A DNA stretch of 64,000 bases from an uncultured Roseobacter sp. (GTDB taxonomy: Bacteria; Pseudomonadota; Alphaproteobacteria; Rhodobacterales; Rhodobacteraceae), in the NCBI GenBank assembly GCA_947501635.1, contig CANMWT010000009.1, positions 1 through 64,000 on the forward strand. Direction: 5' to 3'. Shown here piece after piece: positions 25,582 to 35,226 of the stretch (positions within the stretch are counted from its first letter, which is position 1; each line of letters begins with the position of its first letter). The notes under the pieces were generated by a model, which saw only the letters and a program-made list of their open reading frames with translations, had not been told where the DNA came from and searched no databases. The translations under genes were made by a program, and so were the position numbers.

Positions 25582-26331
25582 ATGAGAATTGATCCCACAA
25601 ACCCCGCTGATCTCTCGGCCCAGATCGCCAGTGCTATCCGCGATGCCATCGTCGCAGGCACCCTGATCGTCGATGAACGGCTTCCCTCCGAGGCGGAACT
25701 GGCGGATCATTTCGAGGTGTCGCGCCCGACCGTGCGCGAAGCGCTCAAACGTCTGGCCGCGCAATCGCTGATCCGTACCCAGCGCGGTGCGACGGGCGGT
25801 GCATTTGTAAACCGACTAAGCTTTCAGGAAGCCTACCCGCAGCAGATCACGACCTCGACGCTGCTGCTGTCGATGAACGCTGTCAGCTTCGAAACCGCCT
25901 GCGAGGCACGCTACGCACTGGAGCGTGCCTGTGCGCCGCTCTCCGCGCAGCGACGCAATGCCGACCACCTTGCTACCATGCGCGCCGAAATTCACCGTCA
26001 AAGCCAGCCGGGCCTCACCGACGAGGCCTTCTGCGCATCAGATGTGGCGTTCCACCGTGCGCTGGTGGACGGCGCGGGCAACCCCGTGCTCAGCTACCAG
26101 CTCGCGGGCGCGGTCGAAGCCATGCAACCGCTGATGAACATGATAACCTTTACCGCACGCGACCGCGCCCGCATCGTCGTGCTGCACACCGACATCGCCG
26201 ATGCGCTTGAAAGTCAGGACAGCGATGCAACCGCAGCAGGGCTGACCGCGCTCGAAGCGGAAACACAAACCCTTGCACAAAGCGTCTTTGCCGCACGCCG
26301 CGCCGCCGCCGCGACCGCTGCCACGCCCTAA
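25582..26331 (+). CDS. GntR-family regulator with FCD domain
   Basis: This is a FadR/FCD-type repressor of 249 residues. The N-terminal winged helix is LSAQIASAIRDAIVAGTLIVDERLPSEAELADHFEVSRPTVREALKRLAAQSLI. The C-terminal all-helical FCD domain has metal-ligand candidates in FCASDVAFHRALV and LHTDIADAL. It is divergent from the DUF2182-to-acuI run with a 236-bp shared region, so it may regulate that run. The ligand is unknown; a DMSP-pathway or small organic acid is possible. Confidence 0.85.
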   Translation: MRIDPTNPADLSAQIASAIRDAIVAGTLIVDERLPSEAELADHFEVSRPTVREALKRLAAQSLIRTQRGATGGAFVNRLSFQEAYPQQITTSTLLLSMNAVSFETACEARYALERACAPLSAQRRNADHLATMRAEIHRQSQPGLTDEAFCASDVAFHRALVDGAGNPVLSYQLAGAVEAMQPLMNMITFTARDRARIVVLHTDIADALESQDSDATAAGLTALEAETQTLAQSVFAARRAAAATAATP

Positions 26332-26448
26332 ATCAAGGCAATTTTAGTCAGTTTTTCACAGAACTGTCCTTATTCAGACACGATCTGGCCTTCTCCCCGA
26401 TCTATCGTAATACGTGTACTCACACAGCCCAAGGGAGAAGTCGCAAAG

Positions 26449-26781
26449 ATGGATATGGTGTTTTTCATGTCCCTTATGGTTTGGAGCATCACGTCTTTTG
26501 CGCGCCGCAACATCTACTACTTCTACGGCTACAACCATCCCGGCGAAAAGTTTCTGGGCAAACATATCATGCCCGCCAGCGGCGCCTACTTTGACACCGC
26601 GCAAAACGCCTCCGTGCATAGCTTCCTCGATGCGCTGCGCCTGATCTATATCGGCTCGCTGGTGTTCACGCTGATGGCCGGCCTGCTCTTCGGCGGGCAA
26701 ATTGTCTTCGATACAGACCCCGATGACGCGTTCGGCACGCAAAAGGCGGCCACTGTACAAGAGAGTTCCGGCACCCTCTGA
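26449..26781 (+). CDS. small membrane protein, unknown function
   Basis: This is a 110-residue protein with two hydrophobic segments, one at the N-terminus (MVFFMSLMVWSITSFA) and one near residues 67-84 (YIGSLVFTLMAGLLFGGQIVF). A region rich in tyrosine and histidine lies between them (NIYYFYGYNHPGEKFLGKHIMP). AAGGGAGAAG lies upstream. No family is recognised. It heads a series of four small envelope or membrane genes on this strand. Confidence 0.65.
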   Translation: MDMVFFMSLMVWSITSFARRNIYYFYGYNHPGEKFLGKHIMPASGAYFDTAQNASVHSFLDALRLIYIGSLVFTLMAGLLFGGQIVFDTDPDDAFGTQKAATVQESSGTL

Positions 26782-26883
26782 CGGTCTGGCAGCGGCGCCC
26801 ATTGACAGCCTGCAGTCTGTCGTGACTACTGCGCGCAAGACGCCATGCGGCTGGCGCACAAGCCGCTCGTTCAAGGGGGAGCC

Positions 26884-27576
26884 ATGACCGCAATACCACC
26901 AAGCGCAACACCACCTTTGACGGCCGGGCTGGCCCAAACGCTGCTTGCCGCACTCGTGCTGGGCCTGTCACTGCCCACCTGCGCACAGGCAGACGGCACG
27001 CTGAACAAAGTCGGCAACGCAGTCAGCAAGGGCCTCAAAGCCGTCGGCAAAACCGTTGAATCCACAGCGGAACTTGTCGAAAACGAAGAGACCCCCGCCC
27101 AGACCCGCGCCAAGCTGGACGCTATGGAAGCAGAGGTCATGGCCCGCCTACTGTCCGAGAACGCCCAAGCAAGCGAAACACTCGCGCAAAGCGCAGGCTA
27201 CGCCGCTTTCGATATGCGCAAGGTCACGATTTTCCCGCTGTCCGGCGGCTACGGGCGCGGCGTCGCAGTTGACGGCGAAGGCGCGACGCGCACCTACATG
27301 CAGATGGGCACCGGCGGGGTCGGTGCCGCCTTCGGGATCGGCGGGTTCGCATCGCAATTCGTCATCATGTTCGAAAGCCCCTTGGATTTCGAGCGCTTCA
27401 TTGAAAACGGCTATGATGCCTCCGCCGACGCCGGCGTCATGGAGGGCGATGCGCGCAGCACGCAGGCCGTGCAATTCACCGATGGCCAGTCAATCTTTGT
27501 GCTCGACAAAAAAGGCTGGCGCATCAACGCGAACGCGGGCGGCACAAAGTACTGGCCAGACAAAAACCTCAACTGA
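26884..27576 (+). CDS. SYLF/YSC84 lipid-binding domain protein
   Basis: This is a 230-residue exported protein. The start at 26884 follows GGGGGA. A signal peptide runs to about residue 35 (LLAALVLGLSLPTCAQA). The remainder matches the SYLF (Ysc84) fold: AGYAAFDMRKVTIFPLSGGYGRGVAVD, then MQMGTGGVGAAFGIGGFASQFVIMFESP and a C-terminal GTKYWPDKNLN. Eukaryotic relatives bind phosphoinositides; bacterial members are periplasmic with unknown roles. Confidence 0.8.
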   Translation: MTAIPPSATPPLTAGLAQTLLAALVLGLSLPTCAQADGTLNKVGNAVSKGLKAVGKTVESTAELVENEETPAQTRAKLDAMEAEVMARLLSENAQASETLAQSAGYAAFDMRKVTIFPLSGGYGRGVAVDGEGATRTYMQMGTGGVGAAFGIGGFASQFVIMFESPLDFERFIENGYDASADAGVMEGDARSTQAVQFTDGQSIFVLDKKGWRINANAGGTKYWPDKNLN

Positions 27577-27632
27577 CGCCCTCCGCGGGCCTGTCTCTTG
27601 CCGAACAGAGGCGGCGGATTAGCTGAGCGAAT

Positions 27633-27983
27633 ATGATAGAGCTTTTCAATATTCTGGCCGCCGTGCTGACAATCGGCTTTGGCCTGTTCGGGTTTCTGGC
27701 CCCACGCTATACCGCCGCCGCGCTGGATCTGGCCCCCACCCAAAGCACCATGGGACTGTCCGAGATGCGCGCCTCCGTCGGCGGGCTTTTCGTCTTCCTC
27801 GGCCTTGCCGCGATCTGGCTGGGCGATCCGATGCTTTATGCGGCCATCGGGTTTGCCTTCACCGGGGCCGCTCTGGGACGGGTGATGTCACTTGTCTTTG
27901 ACAAGCCGCCTGTGAAAAAAGTTCTTGTTTTCGGCGGGATAGAGGCCGCTCTTGCAGTCTGGTGTCTGGCTGCGAACCTTTAG
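27633..27983 (+). CDS. DUF4345-like membrane protein
   Basis: This is a 116-residue protein with four predicted transmembrane helices and the short GLSEMRASVGGLFVFLGLAAIW motif typical of DUF4345-like proteins. The function is unknown. It lies 57 bp after the SYLF gene in the same direction. Confidence 0.65.
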   Translation: MIELFNILAAVLTIGFGLFGFLAPRYTAAALDLAPTQSTMGLSEMRASVGGLFVFLGLAAIWLGDPMLYAAIGFAFTGAALGRVMSLVFDKPPVKKVLVFGGIEAALAVWCLAANL

Positions 27984-28164
27984 GCGGAACCGCTGCAAAC
28001 CCCTTTGCGAAGAGACCCGCGGCCGTCGTGCCGTGCCGGCATCATTGCTTGGGGTCTTGTCGCAAGCCTGACGCTTTCGCTTGACGGGTCTGGCAGGCGC
28101 CCCATCCGTTGACCCGCGCCGCACAGTGCGCAACACTGCAATAAACCGGATCGTGGGAGGCACA

Positions 28165-28620
28165 ATGCACCGCTCAATCGCTGCAGGCATGATGGCGCTG
28201 ACGGGCGCGTTTCTTTTCGCAGCCTTCGTGCTGCAGGATATCCGCATTCACCCTGAAATTTCCCGTGGCGAACTGCCGTGGGGGCTTATCACCCGCTACG
28301 GGCTCGCGATGACGGCCGGGGGGGCACTGGTGGGGTTCGTTCTTGCCGGGCTCTTCGGACGCCGAGGTGTTCTGGGCTGGGTGCTGGCGCTGGTGGGCGG
28401 GACGGTCGCCGCCTCGCTCTCGGGGCTGATTGGCAGCGCCTTTGGCCTGCTGCCTGAATTGCTGTCCGACGGCTTTTCCGCCTCCGACGCGGCTATGGTT
28501 GTGGCGGGGCTTCTGATCCTGCCCCTGACAGCCATCGAAGAACCATGGATTCTTGCGGTTCTGGCTGCGCTGATCGCCCTGACACAAATCCTCTGCCAGA
28601 GGCAACGTACGGCCCGTTAA
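28165..28620 (+). CDS. hypothetical four-helix membrane protein
   Basis: This is a 151-residue protein started at ATG 28165, which has GGGAGG seven bases upstream; the frame is open from 28081 but without such a signal. Four hydrophobic segments are evident (MMALTGAFLFAAFVL; GLAMTAGGALVGFVLAGLFG; LGWVLALVGGTVAASLSGLIG; MVVAGLLILPLTAI...ILAVLAALIAL). No family is recognised. Confidence 0.65.
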   Translation: MHRSIAAGMMALTGAFLFAAFVLQDIRIHPEISRGELPWGLITRYGLAMTAGGALVGFVLAGLFGRRGVLGWVLALVGGTVAASLSGLIGSAFGLLPELLSDGFSASDAAMVVAGLLILPLTAIEEPWILAVLAALIALTQILCQRQRTAR

Positions 28621-28689
28621 GTATTTGTTAGAAAACAATTTTAGTTTCTCCGCGAAACCTATCTTGCGCGTACAGGGGCTTGCATTCGC

Positions 28690-29025
28690 GCCGTAAAACG
28701 CCTATATCCAGATCGTCCCTCGGGACTATGGACATAAACGCGCTCGTAATAAGCGGATCGGACCCGGGGGCGGTACCCGGCGGCTCCACCAAAATCCTTC
28801 ATTTGGGGATCATGGGGCCGAAACAGGATCGACGAACGTCTAAAGGGGTTTGCTTTGTCTCGGCTGTCTGCCACCGTTATCGGCGAAACTTGTACAATTG
28901 CAAATGACAATCGTGCTCCAGTAGCAATGGCCGCGTAAGCGACCTGAGATACTGAAACTTAACTCCTTGCGTTTAGCGACGTAAGGCGGGGTCCGCAGGC
29001 ACCTGGCAACAGAAGCCTGCACTTC
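28690..29025 (+). ncRNA. ssrA: two-piece (circularly permuted) tmRNA
   Basis: Transfer-messenger RNA rescues stalled ribosomes and tags the nascent chain. The gene is permuted as in other alphaproteobacteria. The acceptor piece comes first, with a five-pair T stem CCGGG/CCCGG around GGCGGTA, and ends CGGCTCC-ACCA at 28781-28791. The coding piece starts at 28814 with GGGGCCG, which pairs fully with CGGCTCC. The tag reading frame at 28900-28938 encodes ANDNRAPVAMAA-stop. A GCAGGC...GCCTGC stem with ACCTGGCAACAGAA at 28995-29020 is the terminal pseudoknot region. The outer ends are approximate. Confidence 0.93.
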
Positions 29026-29127
29026 CCACAGTCTGCCCTCCGACACCGCAGTTTTTCGCGCGTCGTTTACGCTTTGTCTGCACTTGTTTGCTATGCATCC
29101 CCGCGGGGACCGAAAGAAGCGCGGATC

Positions 29128-29556
29128 ATGACAAGCAAAAAAGAGATTATTTACCGCTGGTATAACGAAGTCTGGATCAACGGGCGCTGGGAGTTGATTG
29201 ACGAAGTGTATGATCCCACCAACAGCGCCACGTGCATCATTCCCGGCGCAACTGCCGCCTCGCATGAGGCACGAGAGATCGTCACCGCGCTGACCAACCT
29301 CATCTGGAACCCGAAGCTAAGCATCCTTCACACCATAGAAGACGGCGACTGGGTGACCGCTTTTGTTGAGATGACAGGCATCAAGGCCGGCACGGACCGA
29401 CAGGTCGACCTGCGCTGGTTGACAATGTCGCGCATTGAAAACAACAAGATCGTCGAAAGCTATCCGCATGTGAACCTGCTGTCGTTTTTCGAACAGCTTG
29501 GCCAGCTGCCACAACATAGCTTCGAGCTGTTGCTCGCCGGCACAAAGCTGCGCTAG
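29128..29556 (+). CDS. SnoaL-like / ester cyclase family protein
   Basis: This is a 142-residue protein of the NTF2-like alpha+beta barrel superfamily, SnoaL-like subgroup. The start at 29128 (MTSKKEIIYRWYNEVWINGRWELIDEVYDP) gives the expected N-terminal helix. VDLRWLTMSRIENNKIVESYPHVNLLSFFEQLGQLP is the usual C-terminal strand pair and helix. Members are often polyketide-cyclase-like or of unknown function. No substrate can be inferred. Confidence 0.75.
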   Translation: MTSKKEIIYRWYNEVWINGRWELIDEVYDPTNSATCIIPGATAASHEAREIVTALTNLIWNPKLSILHTIEDGDWVTAFVEMTGIKAGTDRQVDLRWLTMSRIENNKIVESYPHVNLLSFFEQLGQLPQHSFELLLAGTKLR

Positions 29557-29874
29557 CCATATTCAGAATTGACGTGCCGCATGCTGCCATGCAAGCACTA
29601 GCGCAATGGGGCATGCGATGGCGCCGAACGGTCCGCGCCCGCGGCATCGCATCCTGAGACGTGCAAGAGGATGCGCCGCAATGACCTTGCAAAACAGCAA
29701 GTTAATACAAAGTCGCGCCGCAGCCTCAGAACGTCGCGCACAACACAAGCCGTCGCGCGATACAGAGCAACATTTGCGTGGCGGCGGACCGCACGGGCCG
29801 GACTGCCCTAGGCGCGCGCGCAACCGCCGCAGCGCCCCGCCATCTCCAGTGCGCGGATCCAAAGGAACGCAGCC
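29557..29874. other. intergenic, no supported gene
   Basis: This 318-bp stretch has overlapping open frames on both strands, arginine-rich and without family resemblance, which look like GC-driven artefacts. The chrA ribosome binding site AAAGGA is at its right end. Confidence 0.4.
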
Positions 29875-31125
29875 ATGACGCCCCTGTCCGCCAAGGCGCT
29901 ATGGCTGCTATTTGGCCGCATTGGTCTGTTGTCCTTCGGCGGCCCGGCCGCGCAGATCAGCCTGATGCACCGCGAACTGGTGGAGACGCGCCCCCTGCTG
30001 ACCGAACAGCAGTTCCTGCGGGCGCTGTCACTGTGCATGCTGCTGCCCGGTCCCGAGGCGATGCAACTGGCAACCTATGCCGGATGGCGCCTGCGCGGGG
30101 TATGGGGCGGTCTGATTGCGGGCCTGATGTTCGTACTGCCCGGCGCGCTGGTCATTCTGGTTCTGGCTCTGATCTATGCGCGATTTGGCGCCGTGCCGCT
30201 GGTTCAGGGCGCTTTTGAAGGGGTCAAGGCTGCCGTGATCATCATCGTGCTGCAGGCCTTGTTCAAAGTGTCGGGCAAGGCGTTGACATCCGCCGGGTCA
30301 TGGGCCGTCGCGGGTGCTGCATTCATTGCCCTTTTCCTCTTTGGTGTACCCTACCCGATCATCATTTTCGCCGCCGGCATCTTCGGCGCAATGGCCCTTC
30401 AAACCACGCCCCCCCAACCCGCAGAGCACAAGACGGCACCGCCGCACTCTGCTCTGCCTGTGGTGGCTGTCTGGGGCGGGCTCTGGGCCGCACCGATTGT
30501 GTTGCTGGCGGCACTGGATCAGACCTTCCTGCTCCAAATCTCGCTGTTCTTTTCCAAACTGGCGGTGGTGAGCTTTGGCGGCGCTTACGCGGTTCTGGCC
30601 TATATGACCCAGACCGTCGTGGCGGACTATGGCTGGATCAGCACCGCTCAGATGATTGACGCTCTGGGGCTGGCCGAAACCACACCCGGCCCGCTGATAC
30701 TGGTCACGCAGTTCGTGGCAATGCTGGCAGGCTTTGGCGAGGGCGGCTGGACCATGGCGGTGCTGGCCGGTGCCATAACGCTATGGGTGACCTTTACGCC
30801 ATGTTTTCTATGGATTTTTCTTGCCGCCCCTTATCTGGACAGGATCGCCGAAAAACCGCGCCTTGCCGCCGCCCTTGCGGGTATCACCGCCGCCATCGTG
30901 GGCGTGATTCTCAACCTGGCGCTGTGGTTTGCCGTGCATGTTCTGTTTGACAGCATAGACAGCCTGCCGGGCCTTGCCGTGCCATTGCCCGTGATCTCGA
31001 CACTGGATGTCGCGGCCTTGCTGCTGACCCTGCTCGCTGGCGCGCTTTTGATCGGGTTCAAACGCGGAATTGCCGAAACTTTGGGCATAATGGCGGGTGC
31101 GGGCGTGTGCCTGTCGCTTCTGTAA
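29875..31125 (+). CDS. chrA: chromate transporter ChrA
   Basis: This is a two-domain CHR-family efflux protein of 416 residues with about 10-12 transmembrane segments. Each half carries the family motif: FGRIGLLSFGGPAAQISLMHRE with LCMLLPGPEAMQLATYAGWR, and KLAVVSFGGAYAVLAYM with ALGLAETTPGPLILVTQFVAM. These long CHR proteins export chromate and confer resistance. The gene appears isolated; no chrB regulator is adjacent. Confidence 0.92.
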   Translation: MTPLSAKALWLLFGRIGLLSFGGPAAQISLMHRELVETRPLLTEQQFLRALSLCMLLPGPEAMQLATYAGWRLRGVWGGLIAGLMFVLPGALVILVLALIYARFGAVPLVQGAFEGVKAAVIIIVLQALFKVSGKALTSAGSWAVAGAAFIALFLFGVPYPIIIFAAGIFGAMALQTTPPQPAEHKTAPPHSALPVVAVWGGLWAAPIVLLAALDQTFLLQISLFFSKLAVVSFGGAYAVLAYMTQTVVADYGWISTAQMIDALGLAETTPGPLILVTQFVAMLAGFGEGGWTMAVLAGAITLWVTFTPCFLWIFLAAPYLDRIAEKPRLAAALAGITAAIVGVILNLALWFAVHVLFDSIDSLPGLAVPLPVISTLDVAALLLTLLAGALLIGFKRGIAETLGIMAGAGVCLSLL

Positions 31126-31215
31126 AGACAGCACAGCGAAACCGCAGTCACCCCTTTTATCCCGCGCGGAATCGGCTATGGTGAAGGCAGGTACTGATCA
31201 GCTCAGAGGACGACG

Positions 31216-31710
31216 ATGAGCCGCACAATCGATTATGGCAATCTGATGCACGAGGCCATGCGCGGCCTGATCCGCAAGGTGCTTATTGATGTGTGCGAAA
31301 ACGGCCTGCCGGGCGAGCACCATTTCTTCATCACATTTGATACCAGCCATCCCGACGCCGAACTGGCCGACTGGCTGTTTGACCGCTACCCCGGCGAGAT
31401 GACGGTCGTGATGCAACATTGGTACGACAATCTTGACGTCACCGACGAAGGCTTCTCTGTCACGCTCAACTTTGGCGACGCGCCAGAACCCCTGTATATC
31501 CCCTACGACGCGATCAAGACCTTTGTGGACCCCTCTGTCGAGTTCGGTCTGCGCTTTGAAACGCAGTCGGACGAAGACGACGAGGGCGTTGAGCCAACGC
31601 AAAGCCTGCCCGTCACAAAAGCCGCCCCCGCACCGGTGCAAGAGGCCGACACCGCAGAGGACAGCCCGAAAGACGCAGAAATCGTGTCGTTGGACAGTTT
31701 TCGCAAGTAG
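31216..31710 (+). CDS. sspB: ClpXP adaptor SspB (alpha type)
   Basis: This is a 164-residue adaptor that delivers ssrA-tagged proteins to ClpXP. The folded domain spans about residues 1-115 (DYGNLMHEAMRGLIRKVLIDVCENGLPGEHHFFITFDTSHPD...YPGEMTVVMQHWYDNL). An acidic flexible linker follows, and the C-terminal tail IVSLDSFRK is the ClpX-binding peptide. AGAGGA precedes ATG. The tmRNA gene that makes its substrate tag lies 2.2 kb upstream on the same strand. Confidence 0.92.
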   Translation: MSRTIDYGNLMHEAMRGLIRKVLIDVCENGLPGEHHFFITFDTSHPDAELADWLFDRYPGEMTVVMQHWYDNLDVTDEGFSVTLNFGDAPEPLYIPYDAIKTFVDPSVEFGLRFETQSDEDDEGVEPTQSLPVTKAAPAPVQEADTAEDSPKDAEIVSLDSFRK

Positions 31711-32295
31711 TTATTCGCGCGACAGAAACGTCGAAACCGTGCGCTGGATCGCGCCATCCCGCACCGATTTGAAGTCAAGATCAAGCCCGCCCGACGACAA
31801 GCTGCGGTCAAACTGCTGTATCTCATAGCCGCCGTCTTCGGTCACAAACATCGAATACACACTCAGCTTGTCGCCGTCGATGCGGCCCCAGACGTAGGGC
31901 TCGCCCTTCATCGGATCAAGCTGCGTGTTATGCCCAAAGACGTTGCGCTTCATGGCGGCGGCAAACACGCCCTCGCGCGGGCTGGGTTCAAAATCGATGG
32001 TGTAGGATTTTTCCTTGGCCGACCCGTCCTGACGATAGGTCGTCGATGTCCAGCTTACCCGAAAACCATCCTTGATCTCGGAAATCTCAACGCTCATATC
32101 GCGTGCCCGGGCCGAGCCGTCCGCGCCAATCACATCCGCCGAGCCGACGTAACTGCCGACAAACCTTGAGATATCCGCGCGCGCCAGCGGCGCGACGAGC
32201 AACGCAACCGCGAACACCGCCATCCACAGGGCATTTCCCCAAAAACGACTCGGACAGATACGGCTCCGGCAAAAAAGGCTCGGGTTCGACGTCAC
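31711..32295 (-). CDS. hypothetical exported protein
   Basis: This is a 194-residue protein with a GTG start nine bases after GGAGA. A signal peptide ends near LARADIS, so the mature part is periplasmic. It is beta-rich (SRFVGSYVGSADVIG...GFRVSWTSTTYRQDG...YVWGRIDGDKLSVYSMFVTEDGGYEIQQFDRSL), suggesting a lipocalin- or barrel-like fold. No family is recognised. It converges on sspB with the stop codons adjacent. Confidence 0.65.
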   Translation of the reverse strand: MTSNPSLFCRSRICPSRFWGNALWMAVFAVALLVAPLARADISRFVGSYVGSADVIGADGSARARDMSVEISEIKDGFRVSWTSTTYRQDGSAKEKSYTIDFEPSPREGVFAAAMKRNVFGHNTQLDPMKGEPYVWGRIDGDKLSVYSMFVTEDGGYEIQQFDRSLSSGGLDLDFKSVRDGAIQRTVSTFLSRE

Positions 32296-32478
32296 GGCGT
32301 AGTCTCCTCAGGTTTGACTACATGCAGCCTGCGGAATGCGGGCAAAAGCGGCATGCTTTCTTTTAAGATAATATCAAATCCGCCGCATGCAACGCCCCAC
32401 CCCGCGACGAGGGGGCACAGTTGCGCAAAAGACCTGTGCGGGCTACACCCCTAACGACGATTTTTTACGGAGCGCAGA

Positions 32479-33870
32479 ATGTCCAATACCCGCACAGAAA
32501 CCGACAGCTTTGGCCCGCTTGAGGTCCCCGCAGACAAGTATTGGGGAGCACAGACACAACGCTCCATCATGAACTTCCCCATCGGCTGGGAAAAGCAACC
32601 CGTGGCGGTCGTCCGCGCGCTGGGTGTCATCAAACAGGCCTGTGCACAGGCCAACACGCAACTGGGCAAACTGGACGAGAAACTGGGCGCCGCCATCGTG
32701 CAGGCCGCCAGCGAAGTCGTAGCAGGCAAATTTGATGACAACTTCCCGCTTGTCGTCTGGCAGACAGGCTCGGGCACGCAGTCGAACATGAACGCAAACG
32801 AAGTGATCGCCAACCGTGCCATCGAAATTCTGGGCGGCGAGATCGGCAGCAAAGATCCCGTGCACCCCAACGATCATTGCAATATGGGACAATCTTCAAA
32901 CGACACCTTCCCCACTGCGATGCACATCTCGACCGCCATGACCGCCCGTGACGTCCTGCTGCCCGGTCTTGAAAAGCTGCATGCGGCCCTGCAAAGCAAG
33001 GTCGAGGAGTTTGACGGCATCATCAAGATAGGCCGCACGCATACGCAGGATGCGACGCCTTTGACGTTGAGTCAGGAGTTCTCGGGCTATACCCATCAGG
33101 TCGCCATGGGCATCCAGCGCGTCAAAGACGCCCTCGGCCGGATTTACGAGCTTGCACAGGGCGGCACCGCCGTGGGTACCGGGCTCAACACCACCAAGGG
33201 CTGGGACGTGATGGTCGCGAAAAACATGGCAGACATCACCGGTCTGCCCTTTGTAACCGCGCCGAACAAATTCGAAGCGCTTGCCGCACATGACGCCATG
33301 GTAGAAATGTCTGGCGCTCTCAAAACTGTCGCCGCCAGCCTGTTCAAAATTGCCAATGACATCCGGCTTCTGGGCTCCGGCCCGCGCTGCGGATTGGGAG
33401 AACTGATCCTGCCGGAAAACGAACCCGGCTCTTCCATCATGCCGGGCAAGGTCAACCCCACACAATGCGAGGCTCTGACACAGGTCTGCGCGCATGTTTT
33501 CGGCAATGACGCAGCCGTAGGCTTTGCCGGCTCTCAGGGGCATTTCGAATTGAACGTCTACAAGCCAATGATGGCCTATAACGTGCTGCAATCCATGCAA
33601 CTTTTGGGTGATGCGGCATCTGCCTTTACTGATAACCTGGTTGTCGGGCTGCAAGCAGATGCGGTCCGCATCGAGAAACTGATGCGCGAGAGCCTGATGC
33701 TGGTCACCGCGCTGGCCCCCGAAATCGGCTATGACAATGCGACCAAAGTTGCAAAGACAGCGCATAAAAATGGCACGACCCTGATCGAAGAGGCGGTCAA
33801 GCTGGGGTTTGTGACCGAAGAGCGTTTCAACGAAGTGGTGCGCCCTGAAAACATGGTGGGCCCGAAGTGA
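32479..33870 (+). CDS. fumC: class II fumarate hydratase
   Basis: This is a TCA-cycle fumarase of 463 residues that interconverts fumarate and malate without an iron-sulfur cluster. Motifs include [34 protein letters not shown], the [13 protein letters not shown] loop and the superfamily signature [21 protein letters not shown] precedes ATG. The stop overlaps the GTG of the DUF4169 gene. Confidence 0.95.
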   Translation: MSNTRTETDSFGPLEVPADKYWGAQTQRSIMNFPIGWEKQPVAVVRALGVIKQACAQANTQLGKLDEKLGAAIVQAASEVVAGKFDDNFPLVVWQTGSGTQSNMNANEVIANRAIEILGGEIGSKDPVHPNDHCNMGQSSNDTFPTAMHISTAMTARDVLLPGLEKLHAALQSKVEEFDGIIKIGRTHTQDATPLTLSQEFSGYTHQVAMGIQRVKDALGRIYELAQGGTAVGTGLNTTKGWDVMVAKNMADITGLPFVTAPNKFEALAAHDAMVEMSGALKTVAASLFKIANDIRLLGSGPRCGLGELILPENEPGSSIMPGKVNPTQCEALTQVCAHVFGNDAAVGFAGSQGHFELNVYKPMMAYNVLQSMQLLGDAASAFTDNLVVGLQADAVRIEKLMRESLMLVTALAPEIGYDNATKVAKTAHKNGTTLIEEAVKLGFVTEERFNEVVRPENMVGPK

Positions 33871-34043
33871 CCCAGCCGGTGAACCTCAACAAGGTTCGCA
33901 AAGAACGCGCGCGCGCCGCGAAAAAGGCGCGCGCGGATGAAAACGTCCAACGCTTCGGTCTCACCAAATCGGAAAAGCAGCAGGCGAAGCGTCAAACTGA
34001 CAAGGCCGCGCGCCATCTGGACGGCCACAAGCGCGACACATGA
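33867..34043 (+). CDS. DUF4169 small basic protein
   Basis: This 58-residue protein starts with GTG at 33867, overlapping the fumC TGA (GTGA), and ends overlapping the next ATG (ATGA). The sequence [34 protein letters not shown]...HLDGHKRD matches DUF4169, a short, highly charged helical family commonly found with fumC and an RHH gene in Rhodobacteraceae. The function is unknown. Confidence 0.85.
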   Translation: MTQPVNLNKVRKERARAAKKARADENVQRFGLTKSEKQQAKRQTDKAARHLDGHKRDT

Positions 34044-34282
34044 ACAAGCGGCCCGCCAAACACTCCGTCACGCTGAACGGGCACCGCACGTCAATATCAC
34101 TTGAAGATGATTTCTGGCTGGCCCTGCGTGCTATTGCGGCGGAAAAAAATCTGGCCCTCAATGTTCTGATCGCCGAGATTGACGTGGCGCGGGGCACGGA
34201 TACGGGGCTTGGCTCTGCGATCCGTCTCTTTGTTCTGCACCACTTTCAGGCCAAACTGAAAGGCCTTCAGACCGACGCCTGA
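34040..34282 (+). CDS. ribbon-helix-helix protein
   Basis: This is an 80-residue RHH-type DNA-binding protein. The beta strand HRTSISLEDDFWLALRAIAAEK and the helix LALNVLIAEID form the RHH core. Its ATG overlaps the DUF4169 stop. The last 16 bases overlap the end of the convergent aldolase gene. The target is unknown. Confidence 0.8.
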   Translation: MNKRPAKHSVTLNGHRTSISLEDDFWLALRAIAAEKNLALNVLIAEIDVARGTDTGLGSAIRLFVLHHFQAKLKGLQTDA

Positions 34283-35157
34283 TAGATTTTATCAATATTG
34301 CCGCCCAGTGCCGCGTTGAATTCAGCGTCGGTCATCCCCACGTTCAGCCCTTCCGTCAGCGCGCGGCTGAAGCTTGCGATCATTGAGCTGTTCTGAGCCA
34401 GCTTCTCTGAGGCCACATCGGTTGAATATCCGCCCGACAGCGCCACAACACGCAACACACGGGGATGCGCCGCAAGACCGTCATAAAGGCCCGGTTTGCT
34501 GGGCAGGGTCAGCTTGAGCATCACATCAACACCGTCGTCCAGTGTATTCAGATGCTTGGCAATTTCAGCCTCGAGTATCTCTTCGGCCTCTGCCTTGCTA
34601 TCCGAATGGATGTTGACTTCGGGCTCGAGGATCGGGACCAGCCCTGCCGCCACTACCGTGCGCGCCACCTCGAACTGCTGGGCGACAATCGCAGCGATAC
34701 CCTGCGCATTCGCCTCATGGATCACCGAACGTTCCTTAGTGCCGAAGATACCCTTGGACTTCGCCTCGGCCAAAAGCGCCTCCAGCCCCGGCATTGGCTT
34801 GAGCATCTGCACCCCGTCGCCCTGTTCCTCAAGCCCCTTGTCGATCTTGAGAAACGGCACCACGCCGCGTTGGTTCCACAGCAGATCGGCGACCGGCGTA
34901 CCATTGATCGTGTCATTCATCGTGCGCTCGAAGAGGATCGCGCCAATCACCTTGTCGCTGGTGAAATCATCCGCAAGGATGATGCGCGCCCGCATGTCAT
35001 GCATGGCGCGGAACATCTCTTCGTCGCCGGAATAGTCCGACGGCTCGACCCCATAAAGGCTTAGCGCTTTCGGGGTCGATCCGCCCGACTGATCAAGCGC
35101 CGCGATAAAGCCTGCACCGGATTTCATCTGTTCACGCATTTTACTCTGGTCTGACAT
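34267..35157 (-). CDS. fructose-bisphosphate aldolase class I
   Basis: This is a Schiff-base aldolase of 296 residues. The start at 35157 (MSDQSKMREQMKSGAGFIAALDQSGGSTPKAL) follows AGAAGGA. Catalytic-region motifs include VVPFLKIDKGLEE, GLVPILEPEVNIHSDSK and VDVMLKLTLPSKPGLY, with the Schiff-base lysine in LKLTLPSK. It cleaves fructose-1,6-bisphosphate in glycolysis and gluconeogenesis. It overlaps the convergent RHH gene by 16 bases. Confidence 0.92.
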   Translation of the reverse strand: MSDQSKMREQMKSGAGFIAALDQSGGSTPKALSLYGVEPSDYSGDEEMFRAMHDMRARIILADDFTSDKVIGAILFERTMNDTINGTPVADLLWNQRGVVPFLKIDKGLEEQGDGVQMLKPMPGLEALLAEAKSKGIFGTKERSVIHEANAQGIAAIVAQQFEVARTVVAAGLVPILEPEVNIHSDSKAEAEEILEAEIAKHLNTLDDGVDVMLKLTLPSKPGLYDGLAAHPRVLRVVALSGGYSTDVASEKLAQNSSMIASFSRALTEGLNVGMTDAEFNAALGGNIDKIYQASV

Positions 35158-35226
35158 GGCACCCGTTCCTTCTGATTCCGGTTCTTGCAGTCGTGCATAG
35201 ATCAACCCATCCCGGGATGGTATATG

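Noticed and set aside
29563-29878. ORFs on both strands upstream of chrA
   Set aside because: Overlapping, arginine-rich and unlike any family; one runs into the chrA start. Best explained by high GC content.
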